Source: JAAYKS01 sp964479435
GTDB taxonomy: Bacteria > Bacillota > Clostridia > Saccharofermentanales > UBA5734
Reading direction: 5' to 3'
DNA length: 7,874 nt
NCBI GenBank assembly: GCA_964479435.1
Contig: CAYZME010000083.1
Coordinates: 1 to 7,874, forward strand
Shown here: piece after piece, positions 1 through 7,090 of the stretch
Layout: every line of letters starts with the position of its first letter
Numbering within the stretch: the first letter of the stretch is position 1
Notes under the pieces: generated by a model
What the model was told of the DNA's origin: nothing
Database searches by the model: none
What the model saw: the letters and a program-made list of their open reading frames with translations, nothing else
Position numbers and translations under genes: made by a program

Positions 1-304
1 ACTTTCCGGCGATGATCAGGATTTGATCTGGAACAGCCGTGACATGGCGCATCTGGGTATGTATTATGCGGACAAAATTCGCGCCGCAGTGCATCTGGGT
101 TTGTATAAATCGGGCCAGAAACAAGAAGACAAGGACGGCGCCATTGAATTTGCATCCCGTGCATATGAGTGGTGGCTGCTGTATTCCTCATCCATCTCGA
201 AAAGGTTTCGCCCGCGTAAATTGGGACGCCTCCGAAATACAATCAGCCCGGATCAATTTGATGAGATCGCCGCGTTCGATATCCATATCGCCAAAAATTT
301 GTAA
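1..304 (+). CDS. C-terminal fragment of an unidentified, mostly helical protein; possibly from a large carbohydrate-active protein
   Basis: The reading frame is open from the left edge (first full codon at position 2) to the TAA at 302-304, giving about 100 residues; the start lies outside the window. The visible part looks all-helical and rich in aromatic and basic residues. It contains a segment reading DMAHLGMYYADKIRAAVHLG, then an amphipathic stretch with YEWWLLYSSS, and ends DIHIAKNL. From memory, this pattern of a 'LG.YYA.KIR.A' helix, a 'W..Y' helix and a terminal 'F..I...DI..A' helix resembles the C-terminal ends of large carbohydrate-active proteins (alpha-glucuronidase-like or 'carbohydrate-binding' annotations). 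That similarity is not verified and the function should be treated as unknown. The stop codon overlaps the Shine-Dalgarno of the next gene, so the two are almost certainly one operon and may be translationally coupled. Confidence 0.7.
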   Translation, partial: LSGDDQDLIWNSRDMAHLGMYYADKIRAAVHLGLYKSGQKQEDKDGAIEFASRAYEWWLLYSSSISKRFRPRKLGRLRNTISPDQFDEIAAFDIHIAKNL

Positions 305-308
305 GGAG
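303..308 (+). promoter_or_regulatory. Ribosome binding site of the FAD oxidoreductase, overlapping the upstream stop codon
   Basis: AAGGAG lies 8 nt before the ATG at 317 and shares two bases with the TAA at 302-304. This fixes the start at 317 and suggests that ribosomes ending the upstream gene reinitiate here. Confidence 0.8.
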
Positions 309-316
309 ATAAGAGC

Positions 317-1663
317 ATGATCGTTCGGAAAGAGGCAAAACTGAATGTATTCAAAAAAACAGAAGTACTTGTAGTTGGCGGAGGTCCGGCCGGCATCGGT
401 GCGGCCGTTACAGCAGCTCGCCTCGGCCGAAAAGTACTCTTGCTGGAAAAGCGCGGCTTCCTGGGCGGAAACATTACCGCTTGCTACGTGGAAAACTGCA
501 ATTATTTCATCCGGAATACAGGGTTTAAGTCAGAGGGCTTATTCGCGACCATTGAAAAGGAATGCAAAGACATCTTCGGAAACGACAATCTGCGCGCGTA
601 TAACCCCAATGCATTCAGTAGTGAATATTTGAAAATTTATCTAGATCAATTGCTTGAAAAAGCGGGCGTCGACATCTTGTTTCACTCATTTGTCAATGAA
701 GTGATCTGCGATGACAATAGAATTGCGGCCGTGGTTGTGCAGACGAAACAAGGTCCACAAGCGGTCGTTGCGGATCTTGTGATTGACACGACCGGAGACG
801 CGGATGTAGCGGCCAGTGCGGGCGTTCCCTATGAACAGGGACGCGAAGCGGATGGACTCTGCCAACCTGGAACAGTGAATGTCCGTTTTGCGGGCGCTGA
901 TGTAGAAGCCTTGCTTGCGGATGGGCAAGATGGCCTCCTGCGCATCGCCCGGTCGTTCAAAGAGGAATATCGCGCGGGTAAAACCGGACTCAGTAGCAAG
1001 CGGCAAGATATCCCGTTTGGCCGCTTGACCCCCGGTGGTCAGGTGACCTACGCGAATTATGCTTGTGCATACGAGCTGGATCCAACCAACCCCGAAGACC
1101 TGACAAGAGGGGAGCTCGAATGCCGGCAATATATCCGTGAGCTTCATCTTTACTTGAAATCACGGTATCCAGAATTTAGAAATTTGGAAATCGCTTCGAT
1201 CGCGCCGGAGATCGGCTTCCGGGATAGCCGCCGCATACAGGGGCAGTATTATTTGACCATTGACGACATGGAGTCCAATCGTCCTTTTCATGACACAATA
1301 GCCGTATTCCCGAGGTTTTATGACATGCTGGCCCCGGATGCCAATATGGACGGTGACGGTAAGGTCGAAGGGAAAGGATATGCAGGTCACATTTTCGAAC
1401 CAGTCGTTGACCAGCGTACATTTTCAATCCCATATCGCACGCTTGTTCCCGTGGTCATGGACAATCTGCTTGTCGCAGGCAGATGTATATCCGCAGACCA
1501 CGTTGCTGAAAGCGGAACCCGGGCAATCTCGTTGTGCATGATGACAGGGCAGGCTGCCGGCGCCGCTGCCACGCTTTCTCTCCGCGACCGCTTGGTTCCC
1601 GCGCAGGTTCAAATCCAAGAGCTTCAACAGATGTTACGCGAACAAGGACTGACCATCCCTTAG
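317..1663 (+). CDS. FAD-dependent oxidoreductase (FAD_oxidored family)
   Basis: This is a complete 448-residue soluble flavoprotein with no signal peptide or membrane segment. The N-terminal Rossmann fold has the dinucleotide motif G21-x-G23-x-x-G26 (VVGGGPAGIGAA), followed by the ribose-binding acidic residue E44 at the end of strand 2 (KVLLLEKRG) and GFLGGN at 47-52. The C-terminal FAD-binding signature is DNLLVAGRC (VAGRC at 386-390), followed by a GTRAISLCMMTGQAAGAAA helix. An Asp/Gly-rich loop, DANMDGDGKVEG, lies at 341-352. This architecture is known for the FAD_oxidored family (PF12831), related to the fumarate reductase / succinate dehydrogenase flavoprotein fold. Members often sit in sugar and sugar-acid gene clusters, but most have no defined substrate. 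The gene follows the upstream gene by 12 nt with a strong ribosome binding site, so it is co-transcribed. The substrate, and whether the reaction is oxidation or reduction, cannot be read from the sequence. Confidence 0.9.
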   Translation: MIVRKEAKLNVFKKTEVLVVGGGPAGIGAAVTAARLGRKVLLLEKRGFLGGNITACYVENCNYFIRNTGFKSEGLFATIEKECKDIFGNDNLRAYNPNAFSSEYLKIYLDQLLEKAGVDILFHSFVNEVICDDNRIAAVVVQTKQGPQAVVADLVIDTTGDADVAASAGVPYEQGREADGLCQPGTVNVRFAGADVEALLADGQDGLLRIARSFKEEYRAGKTGLSSKRQDIPFGRLTPGGQVTYANYACAYELDPTNPEDLTRGELECRQYIRELHLYLKSRYPEFRNLEIASIAPEIGFRDSRRIQGQYYLTIDDMESNRPFHDTIAVFPRFYDMLAPDANMDGDGKVEGKGYAGHIFEPVVDQRTFSIPYRTLVPVVMDNLLVAGRCISADHVAESGTRAISLCMMTGQAAGAAATLSLRDRLVPAQVQIQELQQMLREQGLTIP

Positions 1664-1787
1664 AGACCTGCCCCCCTTTTTACGTAGACATGGTCCGGTG
1701 CGGTTGTGCCAGCATAGCGGATTCCTCCCCCGTGCCCATTCCACCAGCGCGATACCCGCGGTTTTTCCCAGTTTGTGTATAGAAGCA

Positions 1788-1819
1788 GCAGGCCCCGCTG
1801 ATTGATCAGCGGGGCCTGC
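1788..1819 (-). terminator. Perfect inverted repeat between convergent genes, probable rho-independent terminator of the minus-strand operon
   Basis: Left arm 1788-1802 and right arm 1805-1819 are exact reverse complements over 15 bp with a 2-nt centre. In RNA this gives a very GC-rich stem of about 13 bp (core GGCCCCGC) with a small AU-rich loop. It lies 36 bp past the stop of the solute-binding protein and 124 bp past the stop of the FAD oxidoreductase. On the minus strand the stem is followed by a modest T-rich tail (TTCTAT); on the plus strand there is none. It is therefore assigned to the minus strand, though a stem this strong could stop transcription from both sides. I see no coding signal elsewhere in the 192-bp gap (1664-1855). 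Confidence 0.7.
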
Positions 1820-1855
1820 CTGGCTTCACCACAGGGTGTTAAAAATGTGAGGAAA

Positions 1856-3448
1856 TCAGCTTCCCGGGAAGAGAATGGCATCGCTCGCGGCAAACTCTTT
1901 GAAGCACACCTTCATATCTGCCTGGTCGCGCAGATTTCTCACATATACTTTGTAATCGTCAAAGCTCATGTCGCCCTGCACCGTGAGAATGGTATTTTCC
2001 TCAAAGGTCGATTGGTACTTGGTCCAAACAGTGGCCCACGTCGGGCTGTTGATCGCGCGGAAGCGGTTGACTTTGCCGATGTCAGCCCAATCTTTCACAG
2101 AATCGATAACTTGGTCGTTATACGCTTTGGGCGCACTGGTGTTAACCAGCTTCATGTCAATGTTTTTGATCGTCGTAACGAGCTGTTGCAGTGACTTGAA
2201 GTCCATGGCTCTCGCGTCTCCGGCTTCCGTCATGGTACGGGTGCCATCCGCATTGAGCGTGTAATGCACACCTTCGTTGCCGTAGAATGCCAGGTTATGG
2301 TATTCCTCGTTGCAGGTGAATTCAAAATAGTCCACCAGGCGTTGAACCTTCGCGGCCGACAAATCAGCATTCAAATAGAAACCACCGTATACGCCAGTCG
2401 TAAGGACAGCGGTTGTGTTGTTTCCTGTTCCCTTCATGGCGGGAAGCGTAATGACTTCAGCATTCGCGTCTACTGTTTTGATCGCTTCCTGGTAGCCCCA
2501 GGCGTAGGTGCCGGTACGGGTATAAGAAGCGGCCTGTCCGGCCTTAAACAAGGCTTCTGTGTCAGAAAGCTTCATGACTGTGAATTCTTTCGAGATCAAC
2601 CCGTCTTCATACATTTCTTTCACGAACTCAACATAGTCCATATACTGGTCTGTGAGTTGGAAATAATACAGACCACCATCCGCATCCTTGGCGCCGTCAT
2701 ACGCGCCAAACGCAGAGGCCATGTTGTCGTCAATGTAACCTCCACCCAGCAGGAAGGGGTGAGCGGCGTAGCCGATGGTATCCGCTTTTCCGTTGCCATC
2801 CGGATCCGATTCGACGATGGTTTTCAAGGCATCCTTCCATTCCCAAACGGTTTTGGGTACGGGGATATCGAGTTTATCCATCCAGTCTTTCCGCATGAAG
2901 ATGGTCATTTCAACTTGAGCACGGGTACGCGGGATCGCCATGATGCGGCCGTCTTCCGTTTTCATGTAGTTGAAAGCGCCTGGGGTTGAGTTGTTCAGAA
3001 GATTGGGATAGTTCGAGAAATCACCCAGAATATCTGTGAGATCCGCAAAGTATCCATTCTGGATTCCTTGGTTAAGGGATGGCTCCAACAGGTTTGTCGG
3101 GATCGTAACATCCTTCAAATCCTGGCTTGCCATCGCGGCTTGGAACTTGGCGGTGTAATCCGACGAAGAAACCCAGGTGATTTCCCAGGTCACACCGGTG
3201 TCCTGTGTCAGCTTTTTGTAAGGCTCGCTGCTTTCATCCGGGAGCTCAACAAAAAGCGGTGCGAAGATACTGAATTTGATAGGCTCCTTCGGATCTGAAG
3301 TGGGAGCCGTCGTGGTTGGCGATGTGCCAACGGGTTTCGAGTCTGAAGGCGTAGTGGTCGGCGTTTTGCCTGTGCAGGCCGTCAACAGCGACGCCATCAT
3401 GACAACGGCAAGGACGAGAATCAGATGACGGGTCATAGTCTTTCTCAC
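1856..3448 (-). CDS. Extracellular solute-binding lipoprotein of a carbohydrate ABC transporter (LplA/LipO/YtcQ type)
   Basis: The protein has 530 residues and is the substrate receptor of the neighbouring permeases, anchored to the outer face of the membrane. The start is taken as GTG at 3448 because AAAGGAG lies 7 nt upstream; the frame stays open to 3532 but that extension has no ribosome binding site. The N-terminus is a lipoprotein signal: basic MRKTMTRH, a hydrophobic stretch, then lipobox L22-T-A-C25, making C25 the lipidated residue. A Thr/Pro/Ser-rich linker covers about 28-53. The mature domain starts at EPIKFSIF and has the family's features: VTWEITWV, FMRKDWMDKLDIPVPKTV (about 184-201), and a calcium-loop-like DPDGNGKAD at 215-223. 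This loop is common in large CUT1 binding proteins of Paenibacillus and Clostridia. Length is normal (about 500-560). It is the last gene of its operon, 87 nt after the YtcP-type permease. The sugar cannot be deduced. Confidence 0.92.
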   Translation of the reverse strand: MRKTMTRHLILVLAVVMMASLLTACTGKTPTTTPSDSKPVGTSPTTTAPTSDPKEPIKFSIFAPLFVELPDESSEPYKKLTQDTGVTWEITWVSSSDYTAKFQAAMASQDLKDVTIPTNLLEPSLNQGIQNGYFADLTDILGDFSNYPNLLNNSTPGAFNYMKTEDGRIMAIPRTRAQVEMTIFMRKDWMDKLDIPVPKTVWEWKDALKTIVESDPDGNGKADTIGYAAHPFLLGGGYIDDNMASAFGAYDGAKDADGGLYYFQLTDQYMDYVEFVKEMYEDGLISKEFTVMKLSDTEALFKAGQAASYTRTGTYAWGYQEAIKTVDANAEVITLPAMKGTGNNTTAVLTTGVYGGFYLNADLSAAKVQRLVDYFEFTCNEEYHNLAFYGNEGVHYTLNADGTRTMTEAGDARAMDFKSLQQLVTTIKNIDMKLVNTSAPKAYNDQVIDSVKDWADIGKVNRFRAINSPTWATVWTKYQSTFEENTILTVQGDMSFDDYKVYVRNLRDQADMKVCFKEFAASDAILFPGS

Positions 3449-3454
3449 AATCTT

Positions 3455-3460
3455 TCTCCT
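3455..3460 (-). promoter_or_regulatory. Ribosome binding site that sets the GTG start of the solute-binding protein
   Basis: On the minus strand AGGAGA (GGAG core 3456-3459) precedes GTG at 3448 by 7 nt. The nearest ATG (four codons later) is 19 nt from the core, too far, so GTG is the likely initiator. Confidence 0.75.
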
Positions 3461-3535
3461 TTCGACTGTTACCTTTATGTCGAGGCCGACCGACGGATTG
3501 GTGTGGCCCATGACAACGAATGAAAGCGGCAATTG

Positions 3536-4408
3536 TTATCCCTTGACTGCGCCCACTGTGAGGCCAGAAACGAAGTATTTCTGCAAAAAAGGGTAGACAA
3601 CAAGAATGGGAAGCATGGATAGTACAACCGCCGCGTACCGGATGGTCTCGATCGGTACAATTTTTCCATCGCCGTAACTTCCGGCCGCATCTTGCGACGA
3701 GTCCACGATGAGCGATTTGACGAGTACCTGCAAAGTCCACTTCAACGGGTCGGAGATATATAGCATCGAATAAAAATATACATTCCAATAGAGCACAGCA
3801 AAAATCAAAGTATAAGAAGCGATGGCAGGCTTGCTGAGTGGAATCACAATTTTGGCGAAAAATTGCAAGTCATTACAGCCTTCAACCGTAGCGGCTTCTT
3901 CCAGCTCAGCAGGTATGCCCGATATAAAAGTTCGAACGACAATCACATCCCAGGCGCTGGTCATCATCGTCAAGATCAGAGCCCACAAGCTGTTCGTCAA
4001 ATGTAGATTCTTTACCAGGATATAATTCGGGATAATACCTGCATTAAACAAAAGCGTAATGATAATAAAGATGTTGAAAAACTTTCTGCCCGGCAATGTC
4101 TTTTTACTTATCCCGAAAGCGAAAGAGAAAGTGATAGCCAAGCTGATCATGGTGCCAACCACAGTAATAAAGACCGAGTTCTTCAGTGAATTTGTAAAAG
4201 AGTCTGCTCGCAACAGATATTTATATGAATCCAGCGAAAAATCTTTGGGGATGATTCTCAATTGAAAAGGGACATAAGTAGCCGGGTCGGTCAGCGACAC
4301 TGAAATCACGTAGAAAAAGGGGAGTATGCAAACGGCGGCGACAAGAAACAAGATCGAATAGATGAGATAGTCCATGAACATCATTCGCTTGTTGGTAGTA
4401 AATGTCAT
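3536..4408 (-). CDS. Carbohydrate ABC transporter permease, YtcP/LplC (MalG-like) type
   Basis: This 290-residue inner-membrane protein forms half of the transport channel. The start is ATG 4408, preceded by GAGGAG with 6-nt spacing; an in-frame extension to 4471 overlaps the upstream gene and lacks a ribosome binding site. Membrane helices are visible at about 13-38 (YLIYSILFLVAAVCILPFFY), 77-100, 111-133, 140-160, 197-215 and 258-275. The EAA loop that docks the ATPase is intact: E171-A-A-x-x-x-G177, then IVIPLSKP at 187-194. The C-terminus FLQKYFVSGLTVGAVKG is the hallmark ending of YtcP/LplC proteins, and the length matches the family (about 290-300). It is the middle gene of the operon, 43 nt after the LplB-type permease. 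No ATPase gene is visible; such systems typically use a shared MsmX-type ATPase encoded elsewhere (family knowledge). Confidence 0.93.
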   Translation of the reverse strand: MTFTTNKRMMFMDYLIYSILFLVAAVCILPFFYVISVSLTDPATYVPFQLRIIPKDFSLDSYKYLLRADSFTNSLKNSVFITVVGTMISLAITFSFAFGISKKTLPGRKFFNIFIIITLLFNAGIIPNYILVKNLHLTNSLWALILTMMTSAWDVIVVRTFISGIPAELEEAATVEGCNDLQFFAKIVIPLSKPAIASYTLIFAVLYWNVYFYSMLYISDPLKWTLQVLVKSLIVDSSQDAAGSYGDGKIVPIETIRYAAVVLSMLPILVVYPFLQKYFVSGLTVGAVKG

Positions 4409-4414
4409 ATGGTT

Positions 4415-4420
4415 CTCCTC
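4415..4420 (-). promoter_or_regulatory. Ribosome binding site of the YtcP-type permease
   Basis: GAGGAG on the minus strand stands 6 nt before the ATG at 4408 and decides the start against the longer open frame to 4471. Confidence 0.8.
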
Positions 4421-4451
4421 AGAGTGAAAAATAGATCGCCGGACAAGCCTG

Positions 4452-5240
4452 CTACAGAATGCTTTCTTCACCCATTTTTTTCACAACATAGTTGGCAGCG
4501 AACACGAAGATCACATTGATGACGCTCTTGAACATATCTACCGCAACACCAATGCTGGTGAGCCCTTTAAGAATTCCGTAGTTATAAGCATAGGTGCTGA
4601 ACACTTCGGAGACTTTGCGAATCAAGGGATTTTGTATGAGCAATATTTGTTCCAATGATACGTCCGCCATGCGCCCGAGTCGCAAAATGAGGAGGGTGAT
4701 GATCGTCGTCTTGATTCCGGGTAACGAGATATGCCATATCTGCCGCAGTCGGCCCGCGCCATCGATGGCCGCTGCCTCGTATAATTCTGAGTTGATGCTG
4801 CAAATCGCGGCTAAAAACAAGATGGTCCCCCAACCGGTTTCACGCCAAATCGTCTGCGCGGTCACGATGACATAAAAACCAGTCTTGTTGGTAAGAAAAG
4901 AAATCTTTTCCATACCGAGAGACATCAGGATCTTGTTGATGACGCCGACATCAATGGACAGCAAAAAGAAAGTCAGCGCATAGACCACAACCCATGACAA
5001 GAAGTGAGGGAGATACACAAGCGATTGCATGACGCGTTTATATCGGTCGTGGCGTACTTCACTTAACAGCACGGCAATGATGATCGGCAGCGGAAAGAAA
5101 AACACGATATTTAACGTGCTGATGAGCAAGGTGTTGATGATCATGCGTGAAAAATCCGGAGTGGATAGAAGGTATCTGAAATTATCAAGACCGATAAATT
5201 TGCTACCGAACAGACCCGCTTTTACATTGTAATCTGGGAA
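4452..5240 (-). CDS. Carbohydrate ABC transporter permease, LplB/YteP (MalF-like) type, 5'-truncated and probably non-functional
   Basis: The frame reads to a TAG at 4452-4454. The first ATG is at 5144 (230 residues), but family-like sequence continues upstream of it: DYNVKAGLFGSKFIGLDNF, then RYLLSTPDF, before NTLLISTLNIVFFFPLPIII. The homology ends abruptly near 5235-5241, and the frame then meets a stop at 5283-5285. About 260 family residues remain where LplB proteins have roughly 290-325. The missing part is the N-terminus with the first membrane helix (the usual '..KYVPMYG..IAFKDY..' region). Neither ATG 5144 nor any upstream codon has a ribosome binding site. What remains is well conserved: PLPIIIAVLLSEVR, LPHFLSWVVVYAL, and an EAA loop at 123-142 counted from ATG 5144 (EAAAIDGAG through LP). 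There is no internal frameshift. It is either a pseudogene from a deletion or rearrangement, or an assembly join. It is the first gene of the minus-strand operon, so the operon promoter is missing too. Confidence 0.85.
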   Translation of the reverse strand, partial: FPDYNVKAGLFGSKFIGLDNFRYLLSTPDFSRMIINTLLISTLNIVFFFPLPIIIAVLLSEVRHDRYKRVMQSLVYLPHFLSWVVVYALTFFLLSIDVGVINKILMSLGMEKISFLTNKTGFYVIVTAQTIWRETGWGTILFLAAICSINSELYEAAAIDGAGRLRQIWHISLPGIKTTIITLLILRLGRMADVSLEQILLIQNPLIRKVSEVFSTYAYNYGILKGLTSIGVAVDMFKSVINVIFVFAANYVVKKMGEESIL

Positions 5241-5296
5241 ATGTGTAGAGATTCGGTTGACAAGCGCGCATCGCAGGCTAATCTATATAATAGAAT

Positions 5297-5325
5297 TTGA
5301 TTCCATAATTCGAAATCACTACAAT
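5297..5325 (+). promoter_or_regulatory. Candidate sigma-A promoter of the TPP-dependent carboligase
   Basis: TTGATT (5297-5302) and TACAAT (5320-5325) are separated by exactly 17 nt and match the -35 and -10 consensus at 4 and 5 of 6 positions. The predicted transcript would start near 5332, leaving a leader of about 25 nt that holds the ribosome binding site. An imperfect palindrome (5299-5317) fills the spacer and could be an operator. Confidence 0.55.
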
Positions 5326-5342
5326 CGGTCGCCGAGAGACGG

Positions 5343-5348
5343 AAGGAG
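5343..5348 (+). promoter_or_regulatory. Ribosome binding site of the TPP-dependent carboligase
   Basis: AAGGAG lies 8 nt before ATG 5357 and supports that start. Confidence 0.8.
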
Positions 5349-5356
5349 TCTAGTGT

Positions 5357-7027
5357 ATGAAGTTTGGTGAGGTAGTCATCCGGGTTCTTGAAAAAGAAGG
5401 GATAACAGACGTGTTCGGAATCCCCGGTGCAAGTATAAACGCGATCTACAAATATTTGGCATCCAGCAACACAATTCAGCATTATACCGTGCGACATGAG
5501 GAAGCAGCAGCTCATGCCGCCGGGGCTTACTACCGTGCCAGTGGTCGGATGTCCGTCTGTATGACCACTTCAGGTCCGGGAGCGACCAATCTGGTCACAG
5601 GATTATACACAAGTAACATAGACTCCATTCCGGTGATTGCGATCACAGGCCAGGCGGTCACATCGCAGTTTAATCTCGACGCCTTTCAATGTGTTGAGAT
5701 CGCGGAGATAACAAAAAAAGTATGTAAAGCCACGTTATGCATCACAAACGCGGCGCACGGAGTCGAGATGTTGCGGGACGCTTTCCGTGTAGCGCGCGAG
5801 GGTAAACCGGGTGCGGTGCTTGTGGATATACCACTGGATGTTCAAATGCAGGAAGTTGATTTTGAGCCGGATCTTTATGTTCCGGATTCGATTGCAAAAC
5901 CGGTTCCCGAGCTCACCCAGATTCAACGAGCGCTTGAAATGATCCGTAACGCGCAGGCGCCTGTGATGATCCTGGGTGGCGGCGTTATACTGGCAGACGC
6001 GGTTGACCGATGCATCGCTTTTGCCGAGTTGGCAGGTCTTCCGGTCATAACCACCTATATGACCAAAGGGTGTATCCCGGAATCACACCCGCTGGCGGCC
6101 GGCCTGATGGGTATTCAATGTGGCCAACCCATCGGCAATCGCGTCTTTCTGGATTCCGATCTGGTGGTTGGGATTGGGAATCGTTTCACTGATCGCCATA
6201 CAGGCGACATCGGCATATATCGTGGGGAGCGGAGTTTTATTCACATCAATATTGAACCGTCTGAATTGAATAAAATATTCCCTGCGGATCTGGCGATTTG
6301 TGCGGACGCGGGCACCTCTCTGGATATGTTGTTACGTGAGCTTCAAGATCAGCCCGCCATGCGCGTGTCGTCTCGAGTGGCTCAAATCCCGGATTTGAAG
6401 CAGAAACTCGCCAGAAAAACAGATTATGACGACGTGCCGATCATGCCTCAACGGGTTTTCGCCGAGATGAACACCGTTTTCGGGGATCGTGTGATCTATA
6501 CGACCGGATGTGGGATTACTCAAATATGGTCTGGTCAGCTTCAGCAAGTTGGCAAGCCGAGGCGATATTTGCCATCAGGGGGAGCGGGTACGCTCGGCTA
6601 CGATATTCCGGCTGCCTTTGGCGCGATGGTGGCGACCGGCGGTGAAATAAAAGCGGTTGCCGTTATGGGGGACTTCGGCTTTACTTTCCACGTACAGGAA
6701 CTTGCGGTTGCGGCTAAATATAAAATGCCGTTGATTGTTATTATCATCAACAATGCGTATCTGGGCTTGATACGGCAGAATCAAAAATATGCATATAATT
6801 ATGAATTCGCGGTTGGCATGGACGAAAATCACGAAGAAATGGATTATGTTATGGTAGCGGAGGGTTTTGCATGCGCGGGAGAGCGTGTTTTTGATCCCAA
6901 AGACTTGTCAAACGCCATGAAACGGGCCATGGATTCGCGGGTGCCGTATGTGATTGACGTGATTTGTTCACAAAACGCGGATTGCTCAATGGGGTCAAAT
7001 ATTGAATCAATTACAGAGTTCCAGTAG
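5357..7027 (+). CDS. Thiamine pyrophosphate-dependent enzyme, glyoxylate carboligase / acetolactate synthase family
   Basis: This is a complete 556-residue cytosolic enzyme with the three-domain fold of the acetolactate synthase family: Pyr domain about 1-170, central domain about 190-325, PP domain about 385-540. Pyr features include RHEEAAAHAAGAYYRASG with E48 as the TPP-activating glutamate, SGPGATN at 72-78 and DAFQ ending at Q111. The TPP/metal motif is G438-D-F, then 24 residues, then N465-N466. Recalled E. coli glyoxylate carboligase (Gcl) matches it throughout: LEKEGIT..FG.PGA.IN, GNRF..RHTG, IHI.IEP, DDVP..PQRV..EMN, GDF.F.F..ELAV, NNAYLGLIRQ.Q and a terminal SMGS....EF. Gcl makes tartronate semialdehyde from two glyoxylates, but Gcl has valine (V51) where this protein has E48. 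Typical acetolactate synthases have Trp where this protein has N475 (LIRQNQ). No regulatory small subunit follows, which argues against a housekeeping branched-chain amino acid role. The substrate is unresolved: glyoxylate, pyruvate or another 2-oxo acid. Confidence 0.88.
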   Translation: MKFGEVVIRVLEKEGITDVFGIPGASINAIYKYLASSNTIQHYTVRHEEAAAHAAGAYYRASGRMSVCMTTSGPGATNLVTGLYTSNIDSIPVIAITGQAVTSQFNLDAFQCVEIAEITKKVCKATLCITNAAHGVEMLRDAFRVAREGKPGAVLVDIPLDVQMQEVDFEPDLYVPDSIAKPVPELTQIQRALEMIRNAQAPVMILGGGVILADAVDRCIAFAELAGLPVITTYMTKGCIPESHPLAAGLMGIQCGQPIGNRVFLDSDLVVGIGNRFTDRHTGDIGIYRGERSFIHINIEPSELNKIFPADLAICADAGTSLDMLLRELQDQPAMRVSSRVAQIPDLKQKLARKTDYDDVPIMPQRVFAEMNTVFGDRVIYTTGCGITQIWSGQLQQVGKPRRYLPSGGAGTLGYDIPAAFGAMVATGGEIKAVAVMGDFGFTFHVQELAVAAKYKMPLIVIIINNAYLGLIRQNQKYAYNYEFAVGMDENHEEMDYVMVAEGFACAGERVFDPKDLSNAMKRAMDSRVPYVIDVICSQNADCSMGSNIESITEFQ

Positions 7028-7029
7028 CG

Positions 7030-7090
7030 GATGCCTGCCGCGAGGATTGATCGTATCGAAATGAGGGCCGGACCCTCATCGGTTGGCATC
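7030..7090 (+). other. Nested dyad between the carboligase gene and the IclR-type regulator gene
   Basis: An outer pair, GATGCC (7030-7035) with GGCATC (7085-7090), encloses a perfect 7-bp hairpin: ATGAGGG (7061-7067), loop CCGGA, CCCTCAT (7073-7079). No T-run follows, so it is a poor match to a classical terminator. The right outer arm overlaps the -35 box of the next promoter, so a role as operator or attenuator is possible. Confidence 0.45.

Noticed and set aside
39..320. Second plus-strand open frame overlapping the partial first gene
   Set aside because: The frame ending at 304 is open from the left edge, has an amphipathic helical composition, and ends exactly at the next gene's ribosome binding site. 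The other frame runs past that gene's start and looks random.
1664..1787. Searched for a small gene, RNA or second terminator just after the FAD oxidoreductase
   Set aside because: Only a short C-run and T-run (1671-1681) with no paired stem, and no coding signal, were seen.
2264..2989. Open frame of 241 codons on the plus strand inside the solute-binding protein gene
   Set aside because: It lies wholly antisense to a clearly real, family-matching gene, has no ribosome binding site, and its translation shows no recognisable domain.
3529..3544. Minus-strand GGATAACAATT, identical to one half of the E. coli lac operator
   Set aside because: The other half-site is absent, it overlaps the end of the YtcP-type permease gene, and no LacI-type regulator is seen. 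An 11-base match is easily chance.
3246..3788. Open frame of 180 codons on the minus strand across the permease / solute-binding protein boundary
   Set aside because: It overlaps the ends of two well-supported genes in another frame and has a composition typical of a shadow frame.
5222..5515. Minus-strand open frame that might have been the missing start of the LplB-type permease through a frameshift
   Set aside because: Its translation has no membrane helix and no resemblance to the expected N-terminus, and it is mostly antisense to the start of the carboligase gene.
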